Positions 24,849 to 34,353 of a DNA stretch of 57,359 bases are shown here, one piece after another. Source of the stretch: Bacteroidales bacterium (GTDB taxonomy: Bacteria > Bacteroidota > Bacteroidia > Bacteroidales > JAQXIO01); NCBI GenBank assembly GCA_029007825.1, contig JAQXIO010000031.1, positions 1 through 57,359 of the forward strand, read 5' to 3'. The position numbers and the translations under genes were made by a program. A model generated the notes under the pieces. That model did no database searches. It was not told the DNA's origin and saw only the letters and a list, made by a program, of their open reading frames with translations. Every line of letters starts with the position of its first letter. Within the stretch, counting starts at the first letter, position 1.

Positions 24849-26711
24849 TTAGAAAGGGAATAGCAACGGCAATACGAATACCATAACTATACCCATAATT
24901 ATCTGTAACGGTAATCCGACCTTTATATAATCCATAAATGTATATTTTCCTGCCGGCATCACAAGAGCATTTGGTGGAGTTGAGAATGGTGAGGCGAAGC
25001 ACATGCTGGCACCGACCGTGACGGCAAATAGGAAAGGATAGGGACTGACTCCAATTTCAACTGCCGACCTTAAGGCAATAGGAGCAAGCAGTACTGCGGT
25101 TGCCGTGTTACTGATAAACATGGTAAGCAGCGAAGTTGTAAAATAGATTCCGGCAAGAAGAACCAATGGCCCGAAATTTCCGAGATGTTGGACGAGACTG
25201 GTTGATATAAGTGTCGAGGCTCCGGTTTTTTCGAGAGCCAGGGACATCGGAAGCATGGCTGCAATTAAGATAATGCTTTCCCAGTTGATCGTTTTATAAG
25301 CGTCTTCTACGTTACGGAAACATCCGGTAAGTATCATCAGGATGCTCGCTATGAGAACGGCAGCAACCGGAGGAATGGGAATTGCATCGAATACCATGGC
25401 TACGATCATCAGGATCATAATTAAGGCAGCAACCGGAGCTTTATAATCCAGTGTTATTTTTGCAGCTTCTGCTAGAGGTTGCCCGACGACAACCCAATCG
25501 GACTGGTCATCGCTCAAACGTGCGATATCGCTCCATTTTCCTTGAGCTAGCAGCAAATCTCCACTGTGTATTTTTTCATCTTTCAGGTTTTTAAGGATAT
25601 AATCTCCTTTACGTTGTATCCCGAGAATGTTTATTCCGTATTTTTCGCGGAACCCGCAGTCTTTAACTGATACGTTAAGTAGTGAAGAATTGGGCATAGG
25701 CATTACTTCTGCAATTCCGATTTCATGCATTTTGAGTTTTCCGTGCAATACACTTTCCGATTCTTCCGTTATGTGGCGGTCGAGTAGCTCCAGTTTGTTC
25801 TCTTTTGCGAAGCGATTGACATTATCGTACGATCCCAGCATGTAGAGAATGTCGTTATCGAGCAGTTCCAGTTTCGGGTCTGCAATCTTTTGATCGATCG
25901 TTTTGGAAAAGGGATTTTTAGAAGATGATTTTCTTCTTATCTCGGAAATGGTAATACCATATTGATTGGTAATATTCAAATCCTGAATGCGTTTGTTGCG
26001 TAATGTTGAATTTTCTTTTATCCAGACGCGGTAGAGATTATCAGCCAACTGGTATTCCTTTGCCAGTTCGATCGCTGTTTTCCGTGTGCTTTTATTCTGC
26101 TTTTTCGTGTCTTTTTTCGTGAGAAATATTTTGCTGAGCGGGATAAGCAGAATTATCCCTACGAGAATACATACGATTCCGACCGGCGTAAATGAGAAAA
26201 AGGAGAGAGGAGCATAGCCGGCCTCAGTTAAAGCGTTTTGTATAACAAGGTTAGGTGGCGTACCGATGAGTGTCATCATTCCCCCCATACTGCTTGCAAA
26301 AGCAAGTGGCATCAAAAAACGGCTCGGGCTGATATCGGCGCTTACTGCCATACTCACTACGATCGGAAGCATTAAAGCGACGGTTCCTGTATTGCTGACG
26401 AAGGCTCCGATTACCGATGTAACGATCATAATGAGCAGAAAAAGTTTCAATTCGCTTTTACCTGCCATTTTCAGTATTTTACTGCTGATCATTTTGGCTA
26501 ATCCTGTCTGGAAGATGGCTCCTCCTACAATAAATAGTCCGGCCATCATGATGACGATACTGTTCGAGAAACCGGACAACGCCTCTTCGGGTGTAAGAAT
26601 ACCGCATATAATCAGCAGCATCAGGGCGCAAAGAGCGACTATGTCGGAACGTATTTTCCCATTTACGAAAAAGAAGGCGGAAAGGGTCAGAATGATTAAT
26701 GTTGCAGTCAT
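24849..26711 (-). CDS. SLC13-family permease with two RCK_C domains
   Basis: Inner-membrane Na+-coupled anion transporter of the SLC13/DASS type, 620 residues. The two transport halves carry the paired signatures FVSNTGTVALMLPIV and MFISNTATAVLLAPIA, both with the S-N-T motif of the Na+ and substrate site. Between them lies a cytoplasmic section of about 230 residues with two TrkA-C/RCK_C-like regulatory domains (around ITISEIRRKSS and YGINILGIQRKGDYI). Proteins of this build carry sulfate or dicarboxylates. It is monocistronic, with a promoter at 26785-26815. Confidence 0.92.
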   Translation of the reverse strand: MTATLIILTLSAFFFVNGKIRSDIVALCALMLLIICGILTPEEALSGFSNSIVIMMAGLFIVGGAIFQTGLAKMISSKILKMAGKSELKLFLLIMIVTSVIGAFVSNTGTVALMLPIVVSMAVSADISPSRFLMPLAFASSMGGMMTLIGTPPNLVIQNALTEAGYAPLSFFSFTPVGIVCILVGIILLIPLSKIFLTKKDTKKQNKSTRKTAIELAKEYQLADNLYRVWIKENSTLRNKRIQDLNITNQYGITISEIRRKSSSKNPFSKTIDQKIADPKLELLDNDILYMLGSYDNVNRFAKENKLELLDRHITEESESVLHGKLKMHEIGIAEVMPMPNSSLLNVSVKDCGFREKYGINILGIQRKGDYILKNLKDEKIHSGDLLLAQGKWSDIARLSDDQSDWVVVGQPLAEAAKITLDYKAPVAALIMILMIVAMVFDAIPIPPVAAVLIASILMILTGCFRNVEDAYKTINWESIILIAAMLPMSLALEKTGASTLISTSLVQHLGNFGPLVLLAGIYFTTSLLTMFISNTATAVLLAPIALRSAVEIGVSPYPFLFAVTVGASMCFASPFSTPPNALVMPAGKYTFMDYIKVGLPLQIIMGIVMVFVLPLLFPF

Positions 26712-26784
26712 AAGGGTATAGAGTGTAACGTATGTATTTTGTTTTCTGTTTCTAAGCGGTACCGTCTGTCTATTGACTTGAATC

Positions 26785-26815
26785 CAAAGATAGTAAATAT
26801 GAAGAATATAGCAAT
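26785..26815 (-). promoter_or_regulatory. SLC13 permease promoter
   Basis: Minus-strand -7 TATCTTTG (26785-26792), 19-nt spacer, then ATTG (26812-26815) as a near-match -33. The leader to the ATG at 26711 is about 65 nt. Confidence 0.65.
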
Positions 26816-26889
26816 GAAAAGCAACAATCCTGATTCCATTTTCGCGTGGAGATGAAATCTTTTATTCGTGGTTAAGAAGGAAAGACGTA

Positions 26890-27624
26890 TTATTGATTCT
26901 TAGGGAACAGGGCGTGCCGGTTCAAGTATTCCAGAAATTGATTTTTATAGGAATCGGAAACCGGAATGTATTGTTTTCCGAAAATAATCCGGTTATTTTC
27001 TATTACCTTGATTTTTTCTGCATGAACGATGAATGAACGGTGCACGCGGATAAATTCACTGGAAGGAAGTTGTTCTTCCATGCTCTTGAGGCTCATAAGG
27101 GATAGAATGGCATGCGGATCGCTTTCGGTATATATTTTCACGTAGTCTTTCATACCTTCTATATAGAGTATATCTTTCAGTGCTATTTGCATTAACTTGT
27201 ATTCTGTTTTTATAAAAATGCTTTTAACGGCACTCTTTTCTATGTCGTTATTTGCTTTCTCCAGTAATTCATACCATTGCAGGGCTTTGTTTGTTGCTTG
27301 GAGAAAATCGGGATAACTAATGGGTTTTAACAGGTAGTCGATTGCGTTTACTCTATAACTTTCCAGAGCATATTGTTCAAATGCCGTCGTAAAGATTATC
27401 CGCGTATCTTTTCCTATTATCCGGGATAACTCCAAGCCATTCAGTTCCGGCATCTGGATATCGAGAAAAAGAAGATCGACTTTCTGGTTGTTTAAAAAAG
27501 ATAAGGCGTTAACGGCGCTTATATATTTTCCCTTCAGTTCCAGAAACGGCGTTTTGTTCACGTAGCTTTCGAGAAGGCTAACGGCCAGAGGCTCGTCGTC
27601 TATAATGCAGCAAGTCAGAATCAT
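26890..27624 (-). CDS. LytTR-family response regulator
   Basis: A two-component response regulator of 244 residues. The receiver domain (1 to about 120) has the acidic pocket DDE at 9-11, phospho-acceptor Asp55 in LLFLDIQMPELNG, and the conserved Lys in LKPISYPDF. The C-terminal LytTR DNA-binding domain starts near residue 140 (IFIKTEYKLMQIALKDILYI) and includes EFIRVHRSFIVH. Its ATG overlaps the stop of the histidine kinase gene by 4 nt, so the two are translationally coupled. It is the last gene of the MacAB-TolC-like operon and probably controls it. Confidence 0.95.
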   Translation of the reverse strand: MILTCCIIDDEPLAVSLLESYVNKTPFLELKGKYISAVNALSFLNNQKVDLLFLDIQMPELNGLELSRIIGKDTRIIFTTAFEQYALESYRVNAIDYLLKPISYPDFLQATNKALQWYELLEKANNDIEKSAVKSIFIKTEYKLMQIALKDILYIEGMKDYVKIYTESDPHAILSLMSLKSMEEQLPSSEFIRVHRSFIVHAEKIKVIENNRIIFGKQYIPVSDSYKNQFLEYLNRHALFPKNQ

Positions 27625-28685
27625 ACTTTTTCTTTTTTCAGGTTTAGTATTAATACGGAAAGATAACCATTGTCCGTCCGTTCGTTCTGCAACGTATATT
27701 GTCCGGGGTAGAGCAGTTCGAGCCTTTTCTGCAGGTTTACAAGCCCTATTCCGGAACCGCTTTTATCTTTTGAATCTTTCGGAAAAGAGCTGTTTGCCAC
27801 GGAGCATATGATTTTATTTCCATTCTCGGTATGAAAGTTTATGCTGATAAATGAGGGTTTATCATTACTAACCCCGTGTTTGAAGGCATTTTCGATCAGT
27901 GTGATAAAGAGAAGGGGGGCTACTAGGATTCCCGAATGGGCGGGCAATGATATGTCGGTTTCTATTTTTACCTGCCATGATAAGCGAATGCGCATCAGTT
28001 CCACATAGTTTTTGATAAAATCAATCTCTTTTTCTATGGGAACGAAGTCCTGATTGTTGTCATAAAGTACATAACGCAACAGCTTGCTTAGGTCGTGTAT
28101 TGCTCCCTGGGCTTTTTGGGGACTTACGGCTACCAATGCATAAATATTGTTCAGGGTATTGAATAGGAAATGAGGGTTGAGCTGGCTTTTCAGATTTTTC
28201 AGCTCGGCTTCGGCGTTACTTGTCTCCAGCTCTTTTCTCCGGGCTTCTGTCTGATACCATTTGCCTGTCATTTTGATTCCGACACTTAATCCTGCTATAA
28301 GTAGAAAGGAAGTTACGTCACGGAGAAAAAATACCAGAGCGTCTGCCGCTTTCTTATGTCTTTGTATATCGTCCGGTTCCGGTCGGTGCATCTCCATCCA
28401 GAAATGTAATCCGATGCATACGACTCCGATCAGGAAAATGTTTGAGAGAATATATTTACCTACCTGTTTTGTAAAAAGATATTTGTCTATCAGATAAAAG
28501 TAGTTGAGATAGAATACAGCCATAAAGGAGAACGGGATGGCAAGGAATCCCACGTATTTGGCAAAGCTGAAATTAGAATCTTCCCTTCCCATGAAGAAGA
28601 GGGGTATACCGAACATAATCCCCCATCCCATAACGTGAATCAGAATTTCCAGTATTTTTTTATTATCAGGATTAAATTGCTTCAT
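27621..28685 (-). CDS. LytS/YehU-type sensor histidine kinase
   Basis: Membrane sensor kinase of 354 residues from ATG 28685 (MKQFNPDNKK); an earlier in-frame ATG at 28712 is less natural. Four hydrophobic segments fill the first 150 residues without a large periplasmic loop. A short coiled stretch leads to the His-kinase motif LKSQLNPHFLFNTLNNI, with phospho-acceptor His in NPHFLFN. The ATPase part has the N box LIENAFKHG and the G box GSGIGLVNLQKRL. It pairs with the overlapping LytTR regulator. The lack of a large external domain suggests sensing within the membrane or through the linked transporter. Confidence 0.93.
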   Translation of the reverse strand: MKQFNPDNKKILEILIHVMGWGIMFGIPLFFMGREDSNFSFAKYVGFLAIPFSFMAVFYLNYFYLIDKYLFTKQVGKYILSNIFLIGVVCIGLHFWMEMHRPEPDDIQRHKKAADALVFFLRDVTSFLLIAGLSVGIKMTGKWYQTEARRKELETSNAEAELKNLKSQLNPHFLFNTLNNIYALVAVSPQKAQGAIHDLSKLLRYVLYDNNQDFVPIEKEIDFIKNYVELMRIRLSWQVKIETDISLPAHSGILVAPLLFITLIENAFKHGVSNDKPSFISINFHTENGNKIICSVANSSFPKDSKDKSGSGIGLVNLQKRLELLYPGQYTLQNERTDNGYLSVLILNLKKEKV

Positions 28686-28715
28686 AGGTAGAGATTTATA
28701 CAAAGTTATCAATTA

Positions 28716-29936
28716 TTATTCATATCGGATCGCTTCGATAGGGTCGAGATTGGACGCTTTTTGTGCCGGATACCAACCGAAAAAGATTCCGGTAATCGAG
28801 CATACGGCGAAAGAGAGTAAGACTGACCATGGCTGTATCAGGATAGGCCAGTTCAGGATATTTTTAACAGCGAAAGAGGCTCCTATTCCGATGATTACAC
28901 CGATAATACCTCCTGTTATACTTATTAATATAGCTTCTATCAGAAATTGAGCGAGAATATCGCGCCCTTTCGCCCCGATGGACATTCGTAATCCGATCTC
29001 ACGCGTACGTTCGGTTACCGATACGTACATGATGTTCATAATTCCTATTCCTCCTACTAAGAGAGAGATTCCCGCTATACAGGCAAGCAGAACAGTCATC
29101 ATATCGGTTGTAGAACTGAGCATGCTGCTAAGTTCCTGTTGTGAACGGATATCGAAATTATCATCGTCGCCTTCTTTGAGTTTGTGGTTCTGGCGGAGTA
29201 ATGCAGTAATTTCTTCGCATGCCAGGTCAGTCAGGTCTTCGCGTAATGCAGAGGCGTAGATACCCTGCAAATGTGTTATGGCAAGTACTCTTTTTTGTAT
29301 GGTGGTATAGGGAGCCAAGATAATATCGTCCTGATCCATTCCCATACTGTTATATCCTTTTGATGTGAGTGTTCCGATTATTTTGAACGGGATTTTGTTG
29401 AAACGTATTACTTTCCCGATGGGATCTTCTCCGTTTTTAAATATATTGTCGGTAATGGTTTTTCCGACTAAACATACTTTTGCAGAAGAAAGGATGTCCT
29501 GATCTGTAAATACTTCGCCTTCATCGATAGAGAGTTTCCGTATTTCCAGATATTCCTGATTGACACCATAGATAGTAGAGGGATAGTTATTGGCTCCGAA
29601 AATTACCTGTCCGCTGCTGTTTACTGACGGAGAAACTGCCGAGAGATAGCGCGTTTCATCGTGAAGCGTAAAAAAGTCAGTGAGTTTGAGCGATTGCATA
29701 TCGTCTGCACTTTGCCGTACACCTCCCATCACATCTTTTCCGGGATGTATCATAATCATGTTCGAACCCATTTCGGCAATTTGCTCCTGTATGCTTCGTT
29801 TGGAACCTTGTCCGATGGCAAGCATTGCTATCACCGACGCTACGCCTATGATAATTCCCAGCATTGTCAGGAATCCCCTTAGTTTATTATTATTAAGGGC
29901 CCTAAGGGCTATTTTCAGTAAATTGGTGATATTCAT
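28716..29936 (-). CDS. MacB-type ABC transporter permease
   Basis: A 406-residue inner-membrane permease of the MacB/FtsX type. It has one N-terminal membrane segment (LRGFLTMLGIIIGVASVIAM), a periplasmic MacB domain of about 230 residues, and three C-terminal segments separated by the cytoplasmic coupling helix TERTREIGLRMSIGAKGRDI. It carries no ATPase domain, so it pairs with the ATPase encoded 11 nt upstream. With the adaptor and TolC proteins of the same operon it would form a tripartite efflux pump for macrolides, peptides or similar molecules. Confidence 0.93.
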   Translation of the reverse strand: MNITNLLKIALRALNNNKLRGFLTMLGIIIGVASVIAMLAIGQGSKRSIQEQIAEMGSNMIMIHPGKDVMGGVRQSADDMQSLKLTDFFTLHDETRYLSAVSPSVNSSGQVIFGANNYPSTIYGVNQEYLEIRKLSIDEGEVFTDQDILSSAKVCLVGKTITDNIFKNGEDPIGKVIRFNKIPFKIIGTLTSKGYNSMGMDQDDIILAPYTTIQKRVLAITHLQGIYASALREDLTDLACEEITALLRQNHKLKEGDDDNFDIRSQQELSSMLSSTTDMMTVLLACIAGISLLVGGIGIMNIMYVSVTERTREIGLRMSIGAKGRDILAQFLIEAILISITGGIIGVIIGIGASFAVKNILNWPILIQPWSVLLSFAVCSITGIFFGWYPAQKASNLDPIEAIRYE

Positions 29937-29947
29937 GTCTTGAATAA

Positions 29948-30691
29948 TTAATCGTTTTCCTTCGGTAATGCCGCTAGCATTTCTGCAGCAGAGGCGATTG
30001 CCTTGTTTTTGGAATCTTCTATTATTTTACCGTCTTTCAATACAATGTTGCGGCTACTGAATGTTGCAAGTTCCGGATTGTGGGTAACGAAAATAATCGT
30101 TCTGCCTTTAGCATGAAGCTGTTGGAAGAGCACCAGAATCTCGAAAGATGTCCGGGTGTCGAGATTTCCTGTGGCTTCATCGGCCAAAATGATAACCGGA
30201 TCGTTTACCAGGGCACGCGCAATAGCCACACGTTGCTGCTGTCCGCCGGACATCTGGTTGCTTTTATGGTTCAACCGGTTGGCTAATCCTACGGCTTCGA
30301 GTGCCTGGATTGCTTTTTCCCTTCGTTGGGCTGCTGAATAAGCAGGATTATACATAAGCGGTAATTCGACATTTTCTATAGCAGTCGTTTTCGGTAAGAG
30401 ATTGTATGATTGGAAAACAAATCCTATTTTCTGGTTTCGTAGTGTTGCTCTCTGGTTTTTCCCCATCTGCCGGACGGAATATCCGTCCAGCAGGTATTCA
30501 CCCGAAGAGGGGGTATCCAAGCAGCCTAATGTATTCAGTAATGTCGATTTACCCGAACCGCTGGTTCCCATAATGGTGACGAATTCGCCGGGATATATGG
30601 AAAAGGTAATACTCCTGAGTGCATGTACCGTTTCATCGCCTACCTGGAAATTACGGGTTATATCGTGTAATTCTATAATTGCTTTTTCCAT
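29948..30691 (-). CDS. ABC transporter ATP-binding protein (MacB/LolD type)
   Basis: A 247-residue cytoplasmic ATPase. The Walker A is [13 protein letters not shown] loop [10 protein letters not shown], signature [14 protein letters not shown], Walker [11 protein letters not shown] and H loop FVTHNPE. The Walker B has Ala where most relatives have Pro (DEPTG), a minor change. It sits between the adaptor and permease genes of the efflux operon, with 2 and 11 nt gaps, and would power the FtsX-type permease. Confidence 0.95.
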   Translation of the reverse strand: MEKAIIELHDITRNFQVGDETVHALRSITFSIYPGEFVTIMGTSGSGKSTLLNTLGCLDTPSSGEYLLDGYSVRQMGKNQRATLRNQKIGFVFQSYNLLPKTTAIENVELPLMYNPAYSAAQRREKAIQALEAVGLANRLNHKSNQMSGGQQQRVAIARALVNDPVIILADEATGNLDTRTSFEILVLFQQLHAKGRTIIFVTHNPELATFSSRNIVLKDGKIIEDSKNKAIASAAEMLAALPKEND

Positions 30692-30693
30692 GA

Positions 30694-31899
30694 CTATTTC
30701 TTTTTGTTACTTCCCGGCGGCTTTGGCATGAAAGGGCTGCTGGTACCCTCTTGAGGTTGTATCTCGCTTCGGGGGCGATTCATCACTATTTCAGAGATAA
30801 TCTGTTCACCCTCTTTCAGTCCGCTGAGAATTTCCGTTAATCCTCCGTTTGAAACTCCTACGGCAACTTCCTGGGAAAATAGGGTTTGCCCCTCTTTTCT
30901 CCATATCGTTTTTTTGTTTTCTCCCGCCAGGCTATCCGGGCTTTTACTTTGGACAATGATAAATTCATTCTTTTCGAGCAGCTCTGTATCCGGTACAAAC
31001 TTAAATGCTTTCGACGGAATTGTCAGGATGTCGTTCCGTTCGACGGTATATATCGTAACGTTTGCAGTTAATCCGGGTTTTAGCTTGAAGTCGGGATTGG
31101 GCGCATTAATAACGACTTCGTATGTTACGACATTAGATGTTGTGGTTGCTTCGAGCCGTATCTGTATTACCTCTCCCTGAAAGGTATCGTTCGGATATGC
31201 ATCGACGGTGAATGCAACACGTTGGCCGATTTCTATTTGCCCTATATCCGCTTCATCGACGTCTGCGATTACTTCCATTTTGGAAAGATCGTTTGCTATG
31301 GTAAAGAGGGTAGGGGTGCTAAAGCTGGCTGCTACCGTCTGTCCTTCTTCAACGGCACGCGACAATACGATTCCGTCGATAGGCGAGTAAATGGTCGCAT
31401 ACCCGAGATTTGTTTTTACTTTAACCAGATCGGCCGTGTTTTTTTCAAATGTACTTTTTGCCTTTTCATATTGATAGGTTGCTGTTTCGTAATCTGTGTC
31501 GCTGATCAGGTTTTTTTCGTATAAAGTTTTGCTACGGGCATAGTTTTTTTGCTGATAATCGTATTCTGTTTTGCTGGCCTCGAGGTCTGCCTGTTTCGAT
31601 GCCAATTCTGACTCAAGTACGGTTTTGTCGAGTTCGGCGATGATCTGGCCTTTTGTCACTAAAGAGTTATAGTCCGCATATATTCTGGAGATAATACCTG
31701 AAACCTGTGTTCCTACTTCTACTTGTGTTACCGGTTCTACGGTACCTGTTGCCGTTACTGTGTTGCTGATAGAATTCCTGGAAACAGTTGTTGTTTCCAG
31801 CCCTATTTTTTCTTTGGATGAAGCGTTTATAATGAAAAAGAGGCAACCCGCTCCCAAAACCAGTATAATCGCTATTCCTATTATTATTTTTTTCTTCAT
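30694..31899 (-). CDS. periplasmic adaptor of ABC efflux pump (MacA-like)
   Basis: Membrane-fusion protein of 401 residues, anchored by an N-terminal hydrophobic segment (IIIGIAIILVLGAGCLFFII). A split lipoyl (biotinyl-like) domain opens with VEPVTQVEVGTQVSGIISRI and closes with ATIYSPIDGIVLSRAVEEGQ. Between these is a coiled-coil hairpin of about 80 residues (ASKQADLEASKTEYDYQQKN). Beta-barrel and membrane-proximal domains follow. It ends in a Pro-rich, Lys-rich tail. It bridges the inner-membrane permease and TolC. The TolC gene lies 12 nt upstream in the same operon. Confidence 0.94.
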   Translation of the reverse strand: MKKKIIIGIAIILVLGAGCLFFIINASSKEKIGLETTTVSRNSISNTVTATGTVEPVTQVEVGTQVSGIISRIYADYNSLVTKGQIIAELDKTVLESELASKQADLEASKTEYDYQQKNYARSKTLYEKNLISDTDYETATYQYEKAKSTFEKNTADLVKVKTNLGYATIYSPIDGIVLSRAVEEGQTVAASFSTPTLFTIANDLSKMEVIADVDEADIGQIEIGQRVAFTVDAYPNDTFQGEVIQIRLEATTTSNVVTYEVVINAPNPDFKLKPGLTANVTIYTVERNDILTIPSKAFKFVPDTELLEKNEFIIVQSKSPDSLAGENKKTIWRKEGQTLFSQEVAVGVSNGGLTEILSGLKEGEQIISEIVMNRPRSEIQPQEGTSSPFMPKPPGSNKKK

Positions 31900-31910
31900 T
31901 GTGTATAGTT

Positions 31911-33233
31911 TTATTCTATTACGATTGGTTTGTTTTGATAAAAATTGAGTAGCTGAACGCTTAAAATCGTCATATATTTCGATTGGAGCATTTCCTGTTT
32001 CGCTGTGAGTAAATTATTTTTTTCGGTGAGGAGTTCCAGCGTATTTTTCATTCCGAGAAAAAACTGTTCTTCCACAAGCCGGTAGCTCGTTTCTACGGCA
32101 CTTACACGTTCTTTTGCCGCGATGTACTGGCTTTGCGAAGAGGTGGCGTCGAGATAAATATTTTCAACGGTTTTAAGTAACTCTTTCTGGGTATTGATGT
32201 ATTCTAACTGACTGTCTTGTATCTGCAACCGGGCTTTTTGAACAGCAGATTTATTTTCCCTGTTCGAGTAAATCGGTATGCTCATCGTTATACCAATGTT
32301 TTCATTGAATTTGTTCCATAACTGGGTTCCGAACAGATAATTTGTTCCTGATAAGTTTCCTGTTCCGATTCCGGCGTTGAAGGATAATGTCGGATAGTAT
32401 CCGGCTTTTGATCTTTTCTCTTCCAGTTTGGCTATATCTATACTTAGAAGACTGCTTTTAATCTGTGGCATGACGTTCAGCGAAGTTTGGTATATGGTTT
32501 GTTTATCTGGTAAAGGAGTCAGTATATTGTCTTCTTTCAGGTCCGGAATGACAACATCCATTTCTTCTGTGATATCTAGTTCCAGTAATTGTTTCAGTTC
32601 CAGTTTTTTCCCGTCCAGGTTTGCCTGTGCGGTTACCAACTGGTATTTGTCTGTGCTGCACTGGGCATCCATCTGCGCATAGTCACTTTGTGAAATGGCC
32701 CCTGCCTTGTATAATTCTCTGGCGCGATCGCGTTGTGTTTCGGAAACTTCCAGAGTATACTGGTTTATCTGTACCGATTCGTATGCGTAAAGAATCTCCA
32801 TATAGGTCTGCGTAATGGCTATTTCGATATTGTCTTCCGCTTCTTCGATATTGAATTCTTGGGCTTTGTCCTGTAATTGCTGCTGCTTTATGGTATGTAA
32901 CCGCTTGCCACCGTTGAAGAGCGTCCACGTCGTACTAATTCCATAGTTTCCGGCATAGCTGTTTTTCAGGTCTGCCATTGCATCGGAAGAAGGATAGTTT
33001 ACATAATTCTGGCTTATTGAGGCAGATAAAGACGGAAATAGCTGGGCTTTGGCCGTCTTTGTATCTATTTTATTCTCTTCCAGTGTTATTTTGCTTTTTT
33101 TGACTTGTATGTTTTGTTCGAGTGCATAATCGATGCAGCTTTTCAAATCCCATACAAGAGGTTTCTCCTGCGATCTTATTCCGGGAATATAAAGCAAGGA
33201 GAGAAGTATAATTATGAGGGCAGATTTGTTCAT
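31911..33233 (-). CDS. TolC-family outer-membrane factor
   Basis: A 440-residue outer-membrane channel with signal peptide (ending near GIRSQ) and the two TolC repeats: LKSCIDYALEQNIQVKKSKI with the following helices, and the second repeat with LLSIDIAKLEEKRSKAGYYP followed by the barrel strand. It is the first gene of the operon tolC-adaptor-ATPase-permease-kinase-regulator, the opposite position from the second efflux operon in this window, where TolC comes last. The likely promoter is the -7 element at 33255-33262. Confidence 0.94.
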   Translation of the reverse strand: MNKSALIIILLSLLYIPGIRSQEKPLVWDLKSCIDYALEQNIQVKKSKITLEENKIDTKTAKAQLFPSLSASISQNYVNYPSSDAMADLKNSYAGNYGISTTWTLFNGGKRLHTIKQQQLQDKAQEFNIEEAEDNIEIAITQTYMEILYAYESVQINQYTLEVSETQRDRARELYKAGAISQSDYAQMDAQCSTDKYQLVTAQANLDGKKLELKQLLELDITEEMDVVIPDLKEDNILTPLPDKQTIYQTSLNVMPQIKSSLLSIDIAKLEEKRSKAGYYPTLSFNAGIGTGNLSGTNYLFGTQLWNKFNENIGITMSIPIYSNRENKSAVQKARLQIQDSQLEYINTQKELLKTVENIYLDATSSQSQYIAAKERVSAVETSYRLVEEQFFLGMKNTLELLTEKNNLLTAKQEMLQSKYMTILSVQLLNFYQNKPIVIE

Positions 33234-33254
33234 GTTCTTTTATTTGATTTATTA

Positions 33255-33262
33255 CAAATCTA
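33255..33262 (-). promoter_or_regulatory. -7 element of the first efflux operon
   Basis: TAGATTTG on the minus strand, 22 nt before the TolC-family ATG. A TTTG lies at 33288-33291, 25 nt away, longer than the usual 19-21, so this promoter may be weak or activator-dependent. Confidence 0.5.
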
Positions 33263-33433
33263 CGGTAAGCGAAAATTGAGGACAATTCAAATATACGGAG
33301 TGTCTTTTTTCATAGACTAAACCGGTATTTTTATCGATTAAGAGGATGGTTAGGAAGCGATCTTATTTTTATAAACGTGTAATTATCCGTAACTTCGTCA
33401 CATGTAGTTGGATTTGTAGAAAATGGTAAGCTT

Positions 33434-34285
33434 ATGATAATTGACGACAAAACCGGATTAGTGCTTGAAGGTGGAGGAATGCGCGGTGTGTTTACTGCCG
33501 GTGTACTGGATTATTTTATGGATAAAAACCTTTATTTTCCTTATACGATCGCCGTATCGGCAGGTTCTACGAATGGTTTGTCTTATGCTTCACACCAGCG
33601 TGGCAGGGCAAAGCAATGTAATATCGATTTATTGGATCAGTACCGTTATATAGGGGTAAAGTATCTGTTTACTCAAAAAAGTATTATGGATTTCGATTTG
33701 CTTTTTGAAGATTTTCCATCGAAAATTATTCCTTATGATTATACTACGTATTTTTCATCGAAAGACCGTTTTGTTATTGTGACCAGTAACTGCATAACGG
33801 GGAAAGCCGGATATTTTGAAGAGAAAAAAGATGAAAAACGGTTGCTTGAGATTTGCAGGGCTTCGTGTAGCCTTCCGTTTCTTTGTCCGGTTGCATTTGT
33901 TGACGGAGTTCCGATGCTGGACGGTGGGATTTGTGATCCGATTCCTGTGCGGAGGGCTATAGAAGACGGTTATAATAAAAATGTGATTGTGCTTACACGA
34001 AATAAGGGATACAGGAAAAGCGAGAAAAAAATAAAATTGCCTCGTTTCGTTTATAAAAAATATCCGGCTATCCGGGAACAGTTGCAGATACGCAACAAAC
34101 ATTATAACGAGACGATGGATTTTATAGAACGGCTTGAAACGGAAGGGAAAGCTCTTGTTATCCGTCCCGAAGAGATACTGACGGTCGACAGGATGGAGAA
34201 GGATGTGCAGAAACTTACAGACCTGTATTTGCAGGGATATTCCTGTGCTCGTCGGGTGTTGGAACATGCAATGTGTGCAGGGTGA
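33434..34285 (+). CDS. patatin-like phospholipase
   Basis: A 283-residue patatin-fold lipid acyl hydrolase (YjjU/RssA-like). It has the oxyanion loop GGGMRG, the nucleophile Ser in IAVSAGSTNG, and the Asp partner in MLDGGICDPIPVRRA. The nucleophile elbow reads A-x-S-x-G rather than the usual G-x-S-x-G, which is tolerated in some relatives. No signal peptide, so probably cytoplasmic or membrane-peripheral. It lies 68 nt ahead of the steroid-reductase-like gene, but that gene has its own -7 element, so co-transcription is not certain. Confidence 0.88.
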   Translation: MIIDDKTGLVLEGGGMRGVFTAGVLDYFMDKNLYFPYTIAVSAGSTNGLSYASHQRGRAKQCNIDLLDQYRYIGVKYLFTQKSIMDFDLLFEDFPSKIIPYDYTTYFSSKDRFVIVTSNCITGKAGYFEEKKDEKRLLEICRASCSLPFLCPVAFVDGVPMLDGGICDPIPVRRAIEDGYNKNVIVLTRNKGYRKSEKKIKLPRFVYKKYPAIREQLQIRNKHYNETMDFIERLETEGKALVIRPEEILTVDRMEKDVQKLTDLYLQGYSCARRVLEHAMCAG

Positions 34286-34286
34286 T

Positions 34287-34316
34287 TTTCAAGTTGATAT
34301 ATTTTTTATAACTTTG
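34287..34316 (+). promoter_or_regulatory. probable promoter of the steroid-reductase operon
   Basis: TAACTTTG (34309-34316) matches the -7 consensus exactly. TTTC (34287-34290), 18 nt upstream, is a near-match -33. It lies in the 68-bp gap after the patatin gene and would start transcription about 30 nt before the 5-alpha-reductase ATG. Confidence 0.6.
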
Positions 34317-34353
34317 AGATCTTTGTTAAAAGATAATTTGATAGCTACTTTAA

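Noticed and set aside
24849..26711. TrkA-type potassium channel subunit
   Set aside because: The RCK_C-like domains are inserted between two SLC13 transport halves, so this is an anion permease, not a Trk system.
33755..34267. 170-codon minus-strand frame opposite the patatin gene
   Set aside because: Shadow of a well-supported coding sequence; no recognisable protein.
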